Shown in pieces: positions 13,570-24,932 of a stretch of DNA of 64,000 nt; positions within the stretch are counted from its first letter, which is position 1; each line of letters begins with the position of its first letter. The stretch is from Rhodococcus sp. AW25M09 (GTDB lineage Bacteria > Actinomycetota > Actinomycetes > Mycobacteriales > Mycobacteriaceae), in the NCBI RefSeq assembly GCF_000333955.1, contig NZ_CAPS01000081.1, positions 62,001 to 126,000 of the forward strand. Reading direction: 5' to 3'. Under the pieces are notes generated by a model. It was not told where the DNA came from. It made no database searches and was given only the letters and a program-made list of their open reading frames with translations. A program made the translations under genes and the position numbers.

Positions 13570-14358
13570 ATGACCGACGCTTCCGAAACAGTCACCCCGC
13601 GCAGCACGGCGCCCCTCGATCTCACCGGACGCACCGCCCTCGTCACCGGCGGCAGCCGGGGTATCGGCAGGGCGATCGCCGCAGAGCTTCTGGCCCGAGG
13701 CGCAAACGTCGCGATCACCGCACGCAAGCGCGAACCCCTCGTGGCTGCCGCCGCAGAACTGGGCGACTCCGTCCTCGCACTGGACGGCAACGCAGGCGAC
13801 CCGGAGCACCGACGCACCGCGGTGGCGAAGACCGTCGAGACATTCGGTTCACTGGACATCCTCGTGAACAACACCGGCATCAACCCCGTCTACGGCTCAC
13901 TGATGGACGCCGACCTGGATGGGGTGAGCAAGATCTTCGACACCAATGTCGTCGGCACCCTCGGGTTCGTCCAGCAGGCATTTCACGCGTGGATGGGCGA
14001 GCACGGCGGCGCAATCGTGAATGTCGCGAGTGTGGCAGGCATTCGTTCCACCGGCGTCATCGCGGCGTACGGCGCATCCAAGGCCGCCCTGATCCGTCTC
14101 ACCGAGGAACTGGCCTGGCAACTGGGTCCGAAGATTCGCGTCAACGCCGTGGCCCCGGGCGTGGTGAAGACCAAGTTTGCCGAGGCTCTGGTCGCCAACG
14201 GAGAAGAAGCAGCGGCGGCCGGTTATCCCATGAAGCGCCTCGGAACCCCCGAAGACGTGGCAGCACTGGTCGCCTTCCTGGTGTCGGATTCGTCGTCGTG
14301 GATCACCGGCGAGACCGTGCGTGTGGACGGTGGTTTGCTCGCCACCGGCGGAATGTGA
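13570..14358 (+). CDS. Short-chain dehydrogenase/reductase (FabG-like)
   Basis: A 262-residue classical SDR protein. It shows the cofactor motif TGGSRGIG near residue 27, NNTG in place of the usual NNAG, the catalytic Ser in VNVASVAG, YGASK with catalytic Tyr and Lys, and the C-terminal GETVRVDGGLLATGGM. The substrate is unknown; FabG-like reductases act on many 3-keto compounds. The last four bases of the gene (GTGA) contain the start of the lycopene cyclase, so the two are translationally coupled, which may link it to carotenoid metabolism (inference). Confidence 0.85.
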   Translation: MTDASETVTPRSTAPLDLTGRTALVTGGSRGIGRAIAAELLARGANVAITARKREPLVAAAAELGDSVLALDGNAGDPEHRRTAVAKTVETFGSLDILVNNTGINPVYGSLMDADLDGVSKIFDTNVVGTLGFVQQAFHAWMGEHGGAIVNVASVAGIRSTGVIAAYGASKAALIRLTEELAWQLGPKIRVNAVAPGVVKTKFAEALVANGEEAAAAGYPMKRLGTPEDVAALVAFLVSDSSSWITGETVRVDGGLLATGGM

Positions 14359-15500
14359 GCACATTCTCCGCCGACGTGGCGGTGGTCGGACTGGGTCCAG
14401 CGGGAAGGGCCCTCGCGCACCGATGTGCTGCAGCAGGACTCGAGGTGGTGGCCCTCGATCCACACCCGTTGCGTACGTGGACGCCGACGTACTCGGCCTG
14501 GGCCGACGAGCTGCCGTCCTGGTTGCCCGAGACTGCTGTGGCCTCTATCGCGCCGAAGCCTGCCGTATGGACCGATCACCATAGGATCATCGATCGCACG
14601 TACTGCGTATTGGACACACTCGCGCTGCAGACGGCCCTGGCGCTGGACCGAGTGCGCGTGTTGGCGGGGACGGCCATCGACGTCACCGGTTCTCGCGTGA
14701 CGACCTCCGACGGGACGATCGTCGATGCGCGTCACGTCGTCGACGCCCGAGGGACGCTCGATTCTCGCGACCTTGCGCAGCAGACCGCGTACGGCATCGT
14801 CGTCGAACGTCAGCGCGCCGAACCGATCCTGGAGGGCTCGGACGCCTGGTTCATGGATTGGCGCACCGACAACGGAGCGATGCCGGGTGACGTTCCCAGC
14901 TTTCTGTACGCCGTCGCGCTCGACGCCGATCGGGTATTGCTCGAAGAGACCTGCTTGGTGGGCCGACCGGCTCTCGATCTCGGAGTTCTCCGGACGCGAT
15001 TGCATCATCGACTCTCCCACCGCAACTTGGAACCTACCGGCAACGAGGATGTCGAGCGGGTACGTTTTTCGGTGGAACCGCCGCCTCGGTCGCAATTGCA
15101 CACCGGACGAGGCGGCCCGGTGCTCTTCGGATCGCGGTCGAATCTGATGCATCCGGCCACGGGGTACAGCGTGGCGGCATCGCTGGCCTCGGCCGATCAC
15201 CTGGTGGAGCGATTTCGCGGTGGCGGCCGGTCGCGACGCAGCCGTCCGGTGCACATCTGGACGGTCCAGAAGCTCCGCAACCTCGGCCTCCGTACCGCCC
15301 TGAGTCTCCAGCCGGAGATGGTTCCGCAGTTCTTCGCCAGCTTCTTCTCACTTCCGGTCGAACTGCAGCGTTCGTATCTCTCCGGGCACGACGACGCCGT
15401 GGGCACGATGACCGCGATGCTGAAGATGTTTCCCACGCTGCCTGCCTCGGCCAGAATCGCAATAGCGCGCACGGTAGCGCGCCCACTTCACCGCGGCTGA
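14355..15500 (+). CDS. crtLb: Lycopene beta-cyclase (CrtL-b type)
   Basis: A 381-residue FAD/NAD-dependent cyclase. The N-terminal dinucleotide site reads DVAVVGLGPAGRALAHRCAA. Family features include DARGTLDSR, AWFMDWRTD, FLYAVALDADRVLLEETCL and MHPATGYSVAASLASADH near residue 272. The product would introduce beta-rings into lycopene (beta- or gamma-carotene), giving pigmentation; single CrtL-b cyclases of this type are known in Rhodococcus. The start GTG (14355) overlaps the SDR stop. No other carotenoid genes are in the window, so the upstream pathway must lie elsewhere. Confidence 0.85.
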   Translation: MSTFSADVAVVGLGPAGRALAHRCAAAGLEVVALDPHPLRTWTPTYSAWADELPSWLPETAVASIAPKPAVWTDHHRIIDRTYCVLDTLALQTALALDRVRVLAGTAIDVTGSRVTTSDGTIVDARHVVDARGTLDSRDLAQQTAYGIVVERQRAEPILEGSDAWFMDWRTDNGAMPGDVPSFLYAVALDADRVLLEETCLVGRPALDLGVLRTRLHHRLSHRNLEPTGNEDVERVRFSVEPPPRSQLHTGRGGPVLFGSRSNLMHPATGYSVAASLASADHLVERFRGGGRSRRSRPVHIWTVQKLRNLGLRTALSLQPEMVPQFFASFFSLPVELQRSYLSGHDDAVGTMTAMLKMFPTLPASARIAIARTVARPLHRG

Positions 15501-15553
15501 CTTTTCCGTCCCAACGGTCGACACACGGGCTTCCGGTCGGCGATCATGGACAC

Positions 15554-16519
15554 ATGCGCAGTATTTGGAAGGGCTCGATCGCCTTCGGACTGGTCAATGT
15601 TCCGGTGAAGGTCTACTCGGCCACCGAACAACACGACATTCGGTTCCACCAGGTGCACGCGAAGGACGGCGGTCGCATCAAATACGACCGCATCTGCCAG
15701 GAGTGCGGCAAGTCGGTCCAGTTCGCCGATATCGACAAGGCCTACGACTCCCCCGACGGCGAACGCGTGATTCTCACCGACGACGATTTCGACAAACTTC
15801 CGGCCGCTGAGAAGCACGAGATCCCGGTTCTCGAATTCGTGCCGACCGAGCAGATCGATCCGATTCTGTACGACAAGAGCTACTTTCTCGAGCCGGATTC
15901 CGCGTCGCCCAAGGCATACGTCCTGCTACGGGAGACTCTCGAAGAAACCGAACGAACTGCCCTCGTGCACTTCACCTTGCGCCAGAAAACCCGGCTGGCT
16001 GCGCTGCGAGTGCGCGACGACGTGCTGGTGATCCAGACGCTGCTGTGGCCGGACGAAGTCAGGGCCGCCGAGTTCCCTTCGCTCGAGGATGCGCCGTCTT
16101 CGCGGCCACAGGAAGTGAAGATGGCCACGTCGCTGGTGGAAAGCATGTCCTCGGAATTCGATCCCACCGAGTACACCGACGACTACCAGATCGAACTGCG
16201 CAAGCTCATCGACGAAACACTCGCCAACGGTGGCGAGAAAGTCGTCCGCACCGAGGCGGAAAAAGACGACGACGGCGAGGACGCCGAGGTGGTCGATCTG
16301 GTGGCCGCATTGCAGCGCAGCGTCGAGGCGGCCGGTAAGAATACGAAATCGGGCTCATCACAGGCTACGAAATCAGCTCCGGCCGAGAAGGCAACCGCAC
16401 AGAAGGCGGCTTCGAAAAAGTCGGCTCCGAAGAAGGCTCCCGCCAAGAAGTCCACGGCAAAGAAGGCGACCGCCGCCAAATCCGACGACGCAAAGAACGC
16501 CGAAGCACAGGGCGCGTGA
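15554..16519 (+). CDS. ku: DNA end-binding protein Ku
   Basis: A 321-residue bacterial Ku, which binds DNA double-strand ends and recruits LigD for non-homologous end joining. The Ku core (MRSIWKGSIAFGLVNVPVKVYSA onward, through LRQKTRLAALRVRDDVLVIQTLLWPDE) covers about residues 1-250. A long Lys/Ala-rich tail follows (about 260-321, repeated AKK and PKKAPAKK units). Such basic tails are known to increase DNA binding in actinobacterial Ku. LigD is not adjacent in this window. Confidence 0.95.
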   Translation: MRSIWKGSIAFGLVNVPVKVYSATEQHDIRFHQVHAKDGGRIKYDRICQECGKSVQFADIDKAYDSPDGERVILTDDDFDKLPAAEKHEIPVLEFVPTEQIDPILYDKSYFLEPDSASPKAYVLLRETLEETERTALVHFTLRQKTRLAALRVRDDVLVIQTLLWPDEVRAAEFPSLEDAPSSRPQEVKMATSLVESMSSEFDPTEYTDDYQIELRKLIDETLANGGEKVVRTEAEKDDDGEDAEVVDLVAALQRSVEAAGKNTKSGSSQATKSAPAEKATAQKAASKKSAPKKAPAKKSTAKKATAAKSDDAKNAEAQGA

Positions 16520-16540
16520 CGAGGCCGACCGGCCCGTCCG

Positions 16541-16921
16541 TCAGACGGTGAAGCCGAGTGCCCTGAGCTGCTCGCGGCCGTCGTCGGTGATCTTGTCCGG
16601 ACCCCACGGCGGCATCCAGACCCAGTTGATCTTCAGGTCGGCGGCCAGTCCGCTGCGCACGAGCGCACCGCGGGCCTGATCCTCGATGACATCGGTCAGC
16701 GGGCACGCCGCCGAGGTGAGCGTCATATCCACCGTGACGATGTCGTCGGCATCGATCTTGATGTCGTACACCAGACCGAGATCGACCACGTTGATTCCGA
16801 GCTCGGGATCGACGACGTCGCGCATCGCTTCTTCGAGGTCCTCGAGCACCTTGATCTCATCGGCGGTCAGTTCCACCGGAGTCGTGGTCACGGCTGGAGT
16901 CGTCTCTGTTGCTTCGGTCAT
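16541..16921 (-). CDS. sufT: SUF-associated DUF59/MIP18-family protein SufT
   Basis: A 126-residue protein with the DUF59 motifs DPELGINVVDLGLVYDI and MTLTSAACPLTD (conserved Cys). It belongs to the Fe-S cluster maturation family and is the last gene of the suf operon, as Rv1466 is in M. tuberculosis. ATG 16921 has CCGGAGG upstream and overlaps the sufU stop by ATGA. The gene converges on ku with 21 nt between the stops. Confidence 0.9.
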   Translation of the reverse strand: MTEATETTPAVTTTPVELTADEIKVLEDLEEAMRDVVDPELGINVVDLGLVYDIKIDADDIVTVDMTLTSAACPLTDVIEDQARGALVRSGLAADLKINWVWMPPWGPDKITDDGREQLRALGFTV

Positions 16922-17415
16922 GATTGCTGTCCTCCGGAAAGTGCCGACTGGGCGGTCCCGCCCGTCGTAGCTGTCGAATCTGCGTCCATTGCTTGAACAA
17001 CCGCGTCCTTGAAAGCCATCCACCCCAGCAACGCGCATTTCACGCGGGCCGGGTACTTGGCCACACCGGCGAACGCGATCCCGTCACCGATGACGTCCTC
17101 GTCACCGTCGACGGTACCTCTGCTACCGACCATCTCGCTGAACGCGTCGACAGTCTTCAGCGCGTCGGGGACGGACAGGCCCACGACCTGATCGGTGAGA
17201 ACGGACGTCGCTGCCTGACTGATCGAGCAGCCTTGACCGTCGTACGACACGTCTGCGACGGTGCCGTCTTCGACCTGCACGCGCAGCGTAACCTCGTCGC
17301 CGCAGGTGGGGTTGACGTGGTGTACCTCCGCGCCGAAGGGCTCGCGCAGTCCGCGCCCGTGCGGGTGCTTGTAGTGATCGAGAATCACTTCCTGGTACAT
17401 CTGTTCCATCCGCAT
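16918..17415 (-). CDS. sufU: Fe-S cluster assembly sulfur-transfer protein SufU
   Basis: A 165-residue SufU. The three conserved Cys are visible in NPTCGD (near 38), GQGCSISQAA (near 62) and RVKCALLGW (near 126); in this family they bind zinc with an Asp and accept sulfur from SufS. It has a short, low-complexity C-terminal tail (Thr/Gly/Ser/Gln). It directly follows sufS; the sufS stop and this start are adjacent. It corresponds to Rv1465. Confidence 0.94.
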   Translation of the reverse strand: MRMEQMYQEVILDHYKHPHGRGLREPFGAEVHHVNPTCGDEVTLRVQVEDGTVADVSYDGQGCSISQAATSVLTDQVVGLSVPDALKTVDAFSEMVGSRGTVDGDEDVIGDGIAFAGVAKYPARVKCALLGWMAFKDAVVQAMDADSTATTGGTAQSALSGGQQS

Positions 17416-19490
<2,075 letters not shown>

Positions 19491-19526
19491 AGTTCCTTTG
19501 TGCAGTCGAGAAAGGTTCGGGTGGAC

Positions 19527-20756
19527 CTACGCGCCGACGACGGCGAGTTCGGTCTCGATAGCGGCGTCGAGACGCTCGCGTACAGCGGGGACCGGAATCT
19601 TGTCGATGATTTCGTGGAAGAAGCCGCGGACGACCAGTCGCCGGGCAACCTCCTCCGAGATGCCGCGAGCACGCAGGTAGAACAGCTGCTCGTCGTCGAA
19701 ACGACCCGTCGCACTGGCGTGCCCAGCTCCGACGATCTCGCCGGTTTCGATTTCCAGGTTCGGCACCGAGTCGGCGCGAGCGCCGTCGGTGAGCACCAGG
19801 TTTCGGTTCAACTCGTACGTCTCGGTGCCCTCGGCCTCGGCTCGAATCAGAACATCTCCGATCCACACGGTGTGCGCATCGACGGTGCCGGGTCCGGTTT
19901 CTCCCTGCAGCGCGCCCTTGTACATCACATTGGACTTGCAGTGCGGAGCCGAATGATCGACCAGTAGACGCTGCTCGAGGTGCTGGCCGGCGTCGGCGAA
20001 ATACACGCCGAGCAGGTTCGCGTCGCCGCCCGGTGCGCTGTAGCGCACGGTCGGGCTGATGCGCACCAGATCGCCGCCGAGGCTGATGTTGTAGTGCCGC
20101 AACACGGAATCGCGACCGAGCAGCGCGTGATGCGCAGCCACGTGCACGGCGTCGGACTGCCAATCCTGGATCAGAACCACCTGCAGCTGCGAGCTGTCCC
20201 CGAGAACGAACTCGATGTTCTCGGCGTACGTGCCACTACCGCGCTGATCGATCACGACGGTCGCACGCGCGAAGGTGCCGAGCTCGATCTGCACGTGTCC
20301 GTACGCGATCCGGTCCACGCCCGGCCCATCGATCGTGATCTCGATGGGATCGGCCACCTCGACCTCGTTGGGCACGGTGACGACCGTCGCCTCGGAGAAA
20401 GCCGAGAATGCCTGAGCGGCAATGCGATCGGCCGGAACTCCGGCCTTGCCGAGGCGCTCGTCTCCGCGCCCGACGGTCTCCACGACCACCGAGTCCGGTG
20501 CGCCGACGGTGACCTGCGCGGCCCCGTCGGCAACAGCGGAACCGTCGTGCAAGCCGCGCAGACGACGCAGCGGCGTGAAACGCCAGAGCTCGTCACGACC
20601 GGACGGGATCTCGAACGCATCGACGTCGTAGGACGTGAACTGCGCACCCTTGTTCTCGACGAGCTTCGACTTGTCTTCCTTGGCCGACTCGGCGTTCTCG
20701 GATGTCGGGTTTTCGGATGCGACGGCACCCATGACTCCGGTGAGGGGGTTGTTCAC
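19527..20756 (-). CDS. sufD: Fe-S cluster assembly protein SufD
   Basis: A 409-residue SufD, the partner of SufB in the SufBC2D scaffold. It shares the C-terminal SufB/D beta-helix fold, with GAGHASATGRFDDEQLFYLRARGI and the terminal helix segment LVVRGFFHEIIDKIP. The N-terminus is Glu/Lys rich and less conserved. It starts with GTG immediately after the sufB stop TAA (no gap), so the two are strongly coupled. Confidence 0.95.
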   Translation of the reverse strand: MNNPLTGVMGAVASENPTSENAESAKEDKSKLVENKGAQFTSYDVDAFEIPSGRDELWRFTPLRRLRGLHDGSAVADGAAQVTVGAPDSVVVETVGRGDERLGKAGVPADRIAAQAFSAFSEATVVTVPNEVEVADPIEITIDGPGVDRIAYGHVQIELGTFARATVVIDQRGSGTYAENIEFVLGDSSQLQVVLIQDWQSDAVHVAAHHALLGRDSVLRHYNISLGGDLVRISPTVRYSAPGGDANLLGVYFADAGQHLEQRLLVDHSAPHCKSNVMYKGALQGETGPGTVDAHTVWIGDVLIRAEAEGTETYELNRNLVLTDGARADSVPNLEIETGEIVGAGHASATGRFDDEQLFYLRARGISEEVARRLVVRGFFHEIIDKIPVPAVRERLDAAIETELAVVGA

Positions 20757-22202
20757 TTATCCGACCGACCCTTCCATCTGCAGCTCGATGAGCCGGTTGA
20801 GCTCGAGCGCGTATTCCATCGGCAATTCGCGGGCGATCGGCTCGACGAATCCGCGCACCACCATTGCCATCGCCTCGTCCTCGGTCATACCGCGGCTCAT
20901 CAGATAGAACAACTGATCGTCGCTGACCTTCGAGACGGTGGCCTCGTGTCCCATGGACACGTCGTCCTCACGGATGTCGACGTACGGGTAGGTGTCCGAA
21001 CGACTGATCGTGTCGACGAGCAACGCGTCGCACTTGACCGTCGAGCGCGAACCGTGCGCGCCCTTGTTGATCTGGATCAGACCGCGGTAGGACGTGCGTC
21101 CGCCGCCACGAGCGACCGACTTGCTGACGATGTTCGAGGACGTGTGTGGTGCCAGGTGCAGCATCTTCGAGCCGGTGTCCTGGTGCTGGTCCGGGCCGGC
21201 GAACGCGACCGAGAGAACCTCGCCCTTTGCGTATTCGCCGGTCATCCACACGGCCGGGTACTTCATGGTGACCTTGGAGCCGATGTTGCCGTCGACCCAC
21301 TCCATGGTGGCGCCTGCTTCGGCCTTGGCGCGCTTGGTCACCAGGTTGTAGACGTTGTTCGACCAGTTCTGAATGGTCGTGTAGCGGCAGCGACCACCCT
21401 TCTTGACGATGATCTCGACCACGGCGGAGTGCAGCGAATCCGACTTGTAGATCGGTGCGGTGCAGCCCTCGACGTAGTGCACGTACGCACCTTCGTCGAC
21501 GATGATCAGCGTGCGCTCGAACTGACCCATGTTCTCGGTGTTGATCCGGAAGTAGGCCTGCAGCGGGATGTCGACGTGGACGCCCGGCGGGATGTAGATG
21601 AACGATCCACCCGACCACACCGCGGTGTTCAGCGCGGAGAACTTGTTGTCGCCGGCGGGGATGACGGTTCCGAAGTACTCGCGGAACAGCTCCGGCTGCT
21701 CCTTGAGCGCGGTGTCGGTATCGAGGAACAACACACCCTGGGCCTCGAGATCCTCACGGATCGAGTGGTAGACGACCTCGGACTCGTACTGCGCGGCGAC
21801 ACCGGAGACGAGGCGCTGCTTCTCCGCCTCGGGGATACCGAGCTTGTCGTACGTGTTCTTGATGTCCTCCGGCAGGTCCTCCCACGTCGCAGCCTGCTTC
21901 TCGCTGGAACGAACGAAGTACTTGATGTTGTCGAAGTCGATACCGTCGAGGTTGGAACCCCAGTTCGGCATCGGCTTGCGCTCGAAGGTCTTGAGCGCCT
22001 TGAGGCGCGCCTCGAGCATCCACTCGGGCTCACTCTTCTTCTGCGAGATGTCCCGGACGACGGCCTCGGAGAGACCGCGCTTGGCGCTTTCACCGGCTAC
22101 GTCCGAGTCGGCCCAGCCGTATCCGTACGAGCCGAGCGAGGCGATGGTCTCGTCCTGGGTCAGCGGCGCGGTGGGTGTCACCTGGTCTGGTGTGACGGTC
22201 AT
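20757..22202 (-). CDS. sufB: Fe-S cluster assembly scaffold SufB (no intein)
   Basis: A 481-residue SufB. Family features include [57 protein letters not shown] (with the conserved Cys) and [17 protein letters not shown]. The length is that of a bare SufB: there is no inserted intein, whereas the M. tuberculosis gene Rv1461 carries one. Its start overlaps the sufR stop (ATGA). Confidence 0.97.
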   Translation of the reverse strand: MTVTPDQVTPTAPLTQDETIASLGSYGYGWADSDVAGESAKRGLSEAVVRDISQKKSEPEWMLEARLKALKTFERKPMPNWGSNLDGIDFDNIKYFVRSSEKQAATWEDLPEDIKNTYDKLGIPEAEKQRLVSGVAAQYESEVVYHSIREDLEAQGVLFLDTDTALKEQPELFREYFGTVIPAGDNKFSALNTAVWSGGSFIYIPPGVHVDIPLQAYFRINTENMGQFERTLIIVDEGAYVHYVEGCTAPIYKSDSLHSAVVEIIVKKGGRCRYTTIQNWSNNVYNLVTKRAKAEAGATMEWVDGNIGSKVTMKYPAVWMTGEYAKGEVLSVAFAGPDQHQDTGSKMLHLAPHTSSNIVSKSVARGGGRTSYRGLIQINKGAHGSRSTVKCDALLVDTISRSDTYPYVDIREDDVSMGHEATVSKVSDDQLFYLMSRGMTEDEAMAMVVRGFVEPIARELPMEYALELNRLIELQMEGSVG

Positions 22203-23032
22203 GCGGGCTCCTTCCGGAGGCGTGGGCGTTCTCCGACACGGGGCTGCGTGTCGGAAGTTTTCTTGTCGGGACTATCGGTATCGGGTCGATCCTGCGCGAA
22301 CCGTGACACCGTCAACGGCACATGCGTGGTGCACGCGCAATTTCCGTTGGCGATGGTCGCGAGTCGCTGTACGTGCGTGCCGAGGATCTCGGCGAACGCG
22401 GTCTGTTCTGCCTCGCACAGCTCCGGAAACTCCGAAGCGACGTGCGATACCGGGCAGTGGTGCTGGCAGATCTGGACACCGTTGCCCACCTGGCGAGTGG
22501 TAGCCGAGAACCCGGCAGCGCTGAAGGCGTCCGCTATGCGCTCCGCTGCGTCTTCCACAGCATGTGCATCGGACCCGGCTGCTGGTTCTACATCTGCCAC
22601 GATGGTGTTCACGCGTTGGCGAGCGAACGTCTCGATGGCAGCGTCCCCGCCGATCTTGCGGAGTTGCCGCATGGCGGCACCGGCAAGATCGTCGTAGGTG
22701 TGACCGAGACGGTTACGCCCCGCAGCGGTGAGCTGGAAATACTTGGCCGGTCGACCCCGGCCTCGTTGCCGCGCGCCGGCAGGGGTGGTGATGCGAGCCT
22801 CGCTCGCATCGATGAGCGCGTCGAGGTGACGGCGGACGCCCGCTGCGCTCAACCCCAGCCGAGTCCCGATATCGGAAGCCGTGATCGGACCTTCTTCCAG
22901 CAGCAGGGTGACCACCGCGCCCCTCGTCTGCCCCTCGGGCAGCGGAGACTGACGGACCGACGGCGCGCTAGCGCCGGCGGCCGAGGATTCGACACTTCCC
23001 GGACGCGCGAACGTGCTCTCGGTTGTTTTCAC
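22199..23032 (-). CDS. sufR: Iron-sulfur transcriptional repressor SufR
   Basis: A 277-residue regulator with an N-terminal winged helix ([20 protein letters not shown], then [14 protein letters not shown]) and a C-terminal Cys-rich part ([21 protein letters not shown] and GNCACTTH) fit to hold an Fe-S cluster. SufR-type proteins repress the suf operon when cluster supply is sufficient. GTG 23032 is chosen: a CACACT -10-like box lies 6 nt upstream, suggesting a leaderless mRNA. It is the first gene of the operon, as Rv1460 is in M. tuberculosis. Confidence 0.93.
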   Translation of the reverse strand: MKTTESTFARPGSVESSAAGASAPSVRQSPLPEGQTRGAVVTLLLEEGPITASDIGTRLGLSAAGVRRHLDALIDASEARITTPAGARQRGRGRPAKYFQLTAAGRNRLGHTYDDLAGAAMRQLRKIGGDAAIETFARQRVNTIVADVEPAAGSDAHAVEDAAERIADAFSAAGFSATTRQVGNGVQICQHHCPVSHVASEFPELCEAEQTAFAEILGTHVQRLATIANGNCACTTHVPLTVSRFAQDRPDTDSPDKKTSDTQPRVGERPRLRKEPA

Positions 23033-23045
23033 AACACCAGTGTGA
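23029..23045. promoter_or_regulatory. Inverted repeat over the sufR start (candidate SufR site)
   Basis: TCACA-N7-TGTGA is a perfect 5-7-5 inverted repeat overlapping the GTG start and -10 region of sufR. A second partly overlapping repeat, GTTG-N6-CAAC, lies at 23024-23037 on the plus strand. A protein bound here would block suf transcription, as expected for autoregulation. SufR as the ligand is inference. Confidence 0.4.
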
Positions 23046-23147
23046 CGGAATTGTTTTGCCTGGTCCACCAAGGGTGCCCTATGCCGATCGCGATACTCGG
23101 CGCTGTGCAGTGAGGAGGACGGTGCGGGATGCGAACGACAGCCCGGC

Positions 23148-23153
23148 TACGCT
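23148..23153 (+). promoter_or_regulatory. -10 box for a probably leaderless mptB transcript
   Basis: TACGCT is followed by exactly 6 nt and then the GTG start at 23160. This spacing puts the first transcribed base at or next to the start codon. No clear -35 is seen. Confidence 0.45.
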
Positions 23154-23159
23154 CCCACT

Positions 23160-24932
23160 GTGCCATCGACAGACAGTGAGCAGAGTTCCGAGGGCTCACC
23201 TCTCGCGGGTGGTGCTGATACTCGGCTCGTTTCCGACAACTCACCGACTGCACTCACACGCGGCCTTCATCGGTATGTCGTTGCCCCCGCACGCCGCGTG
23301 ATCGGGCTCGACTCCACCCCGCTGGGTAGGGGTGTTGCGACCCTGCACGGGGACGAGCAGGAAGCGCCCGGGCTCGATCGGTCCGAAACGGTTCAGCTGC
23401 GCAATATCCGTCGATTCGGAGCAGCAGGCGCTCTGTTGATGGCGATCGGAGCCCTCGGTGCGGGAGCGCAGCCGGTATTGCAGAACCCGATCGCCGGCGT
23501 GCGACTTCTGAGCCTGCCTTCTCGCATGGCCACCTCGGCCCTGACCGTGACGATGACCGGCACCGTCATCGTGGTGCTCGCCTGGTTGCTGCTCGGCAGG
23601 TTCGCTCTGGGGCGTACTCGATCCGGAGCCGTTCCGCGGCGCCTCACCCGATCGCAGATGGACCGCACGCTGCTGCTGTGGATTCTGCCGCTGTGTGTTG
23701 CGCCACCGATGTTCTCGCGGGACGTCTACTCCTACCTCGCTCAGAGCGAGATCACCGCTCGTGGGCTGGACCCTTACGAGGTCGGTCCGGAGACGGCACT
23801 CGGTGCCGACAACGTGCTGACCCGAACCGTTCCCAACATCTGGCGTGAGACGCCGGCACCGTACGGCCCGCTGTTTCTGTGGATGGGCCGCGGAATCACG
23901 TACTTGACCGGCGAGAACATCGTTGCCGGAATCTTTCTGCATCGCCTCCTGGCACTGGCGGGCGTCGCGTTGATCGTCTGGTCTCTGCCGCGTCTGGCAC
24001 GACGCTGCGGCGTGGCCTCGGTGACCGCCCTGTGGCTCGGAGCCGCGAACCCGCTGCTGCTGTTTCACCTCGTAGCCGGCATCCACAACGAAGCCCTGAT
24101 GATCGGACTCATGCTCGCAGGCACCGAGCTTGCGCTGCGGGCCGTCGAACATTCGGGAGCTATGCGCAAGACCGACATCGCATTGCTCCTCGGTGGAGCC
24201 GGACTGATCGCACTGTCGTCTACCGTCAAGATCCCCTCGCTCATTGCTCTCGGCTTCGTGGGGATGGCACTGTCGAGGCGATGGGGCGGCACCCTGAAAT
24301 CCGTTGTCTACGCGGCGGTCCTGCTCGGCTCCATCGCCGTTGCAGTGCAGGTCGGTGTCAGCGTGAGCAGTGGCCTCGGTTTCGGATGGATCAATACCCT
24401 GGGTACCGCAGGCGTAGTGCGCAGTTGGATGTCGATCCCCACGATCCTGGGGCTGGGCACCGGTTTCGTAGGCGTGCTCCTCGGCCTGGGCGACCACACC
24501 ACGGCTGTGCTGAGTCTCACTCGACCGATCGCTGCCGTCGTTGCAGGCGTGATCGTCGTCCGCATGCTGATCGCCGTTCTGCGTGGACGACTGCACCCGG
24601 TCGGGGCACTCGGCGTAGCGCTGGGTGCGGTCGTGCTCCTTTTTCCGGTGGTCCAACCCTGGTATCTGCTGTGGGCGGTCATTCCGCTGGCGGCCTGGGC
24701 CACCACGCCGTCGTTTCGCCGGCCTGCAATCGCGTTCTCGTCCCTGGTCAGCGTCATCCTGATGCCGAACGGCAGCGAGTACCTGCCGTTTCAGATCGTG
24801 CAGGCCGCAGTGATGACGATCCTGACCATCGGCGTGTTGTACCTGCTCACGCGAAAGCGAATGCCGTGGCCCACCCGCACCGGACCACCGGCACGCGACC
24901 GCAGTGCCGGGGAATACGCTGAGTCCTCGTGA
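23160..24932 (+). CDS. mptB: Alpha-(1->6)-mannosyltransferase MptB (GT-C membrane protein)
   Basis: A 590-residue polytopic membrane protein with about a dozen hydrophobic helices after a hydrophilic N-terminus of roughly 80 residues. The GT-C type acidic motif lies in the first outside loop (MFSRDVYSYLAQSEI). It corresponds to Rv1459c/MptB, a polyprenyl-phosphomannose dependent enzyme that starts the mannan core of lipomannan in Corynebacteriales. It is divergent from sufR and overlaps the following ABC gene by GTGA, so it is probably the first gene of an mptB-ABC operon. Confidence 0.88.
   Translation: MPSTDSEQSSEGSPLAGGADTRLVSDNSPTALTRGLHRYVVAPARRVIGLDSTPLGRGVATLHGDEQEAPGLDRSETVQLRNIRRFGAAGALLMAIGALGAGAQPVLQNPIAGVRLLSLPSRMATSALTVTMTGTVIVVLAWLLLGRFALGRTRSGAVPRRLTRSQMDRTLLLWILPLCVAPPMFSRDVYSYLAQSEITARGLDPYEVGPETALGADNVLTRTVPNIWRETPAPYGPLFLWMGRGITYLTGENIVAGIFLHRLLALAGVALIVWSLPRLARRCGVASVTALWLGAANPLLLFHLVAGIHNEALMIGLMLAGTELALRAVEHSGAMRKTDIALLLGGAGLIALSSTVKIPSLIALGFVGMALSRRWGGTLKSVVYAAVLLGSIAVAVQVGVSVSSGLGFGWINTLGTAGVVRSWMSIPTILGLGTGFVGVLLGLGDHTTAVLSLTRPIAAVVAGVIVVRMLIAVLRGRLHPVGALGVALGAVVLLFPVVQPWYLLWAVIPLAAWATTPSFRRPAIAFSSLVSVILMPNGSEYLPFQIVQAAVMTILTIGVLYLLTRKRMPWPTRTGPPARDRSAGEYAESS

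Noticed and set aside
19980-22697. A 905-codon open frame opposite sufD-sufB-sufR
   Set aside because: It is a GC-driven antisense frame: Asp/Leu/Val/Gly/Arg-rich, no recognisable domain, and it lies exactly over well-supported suf genes.
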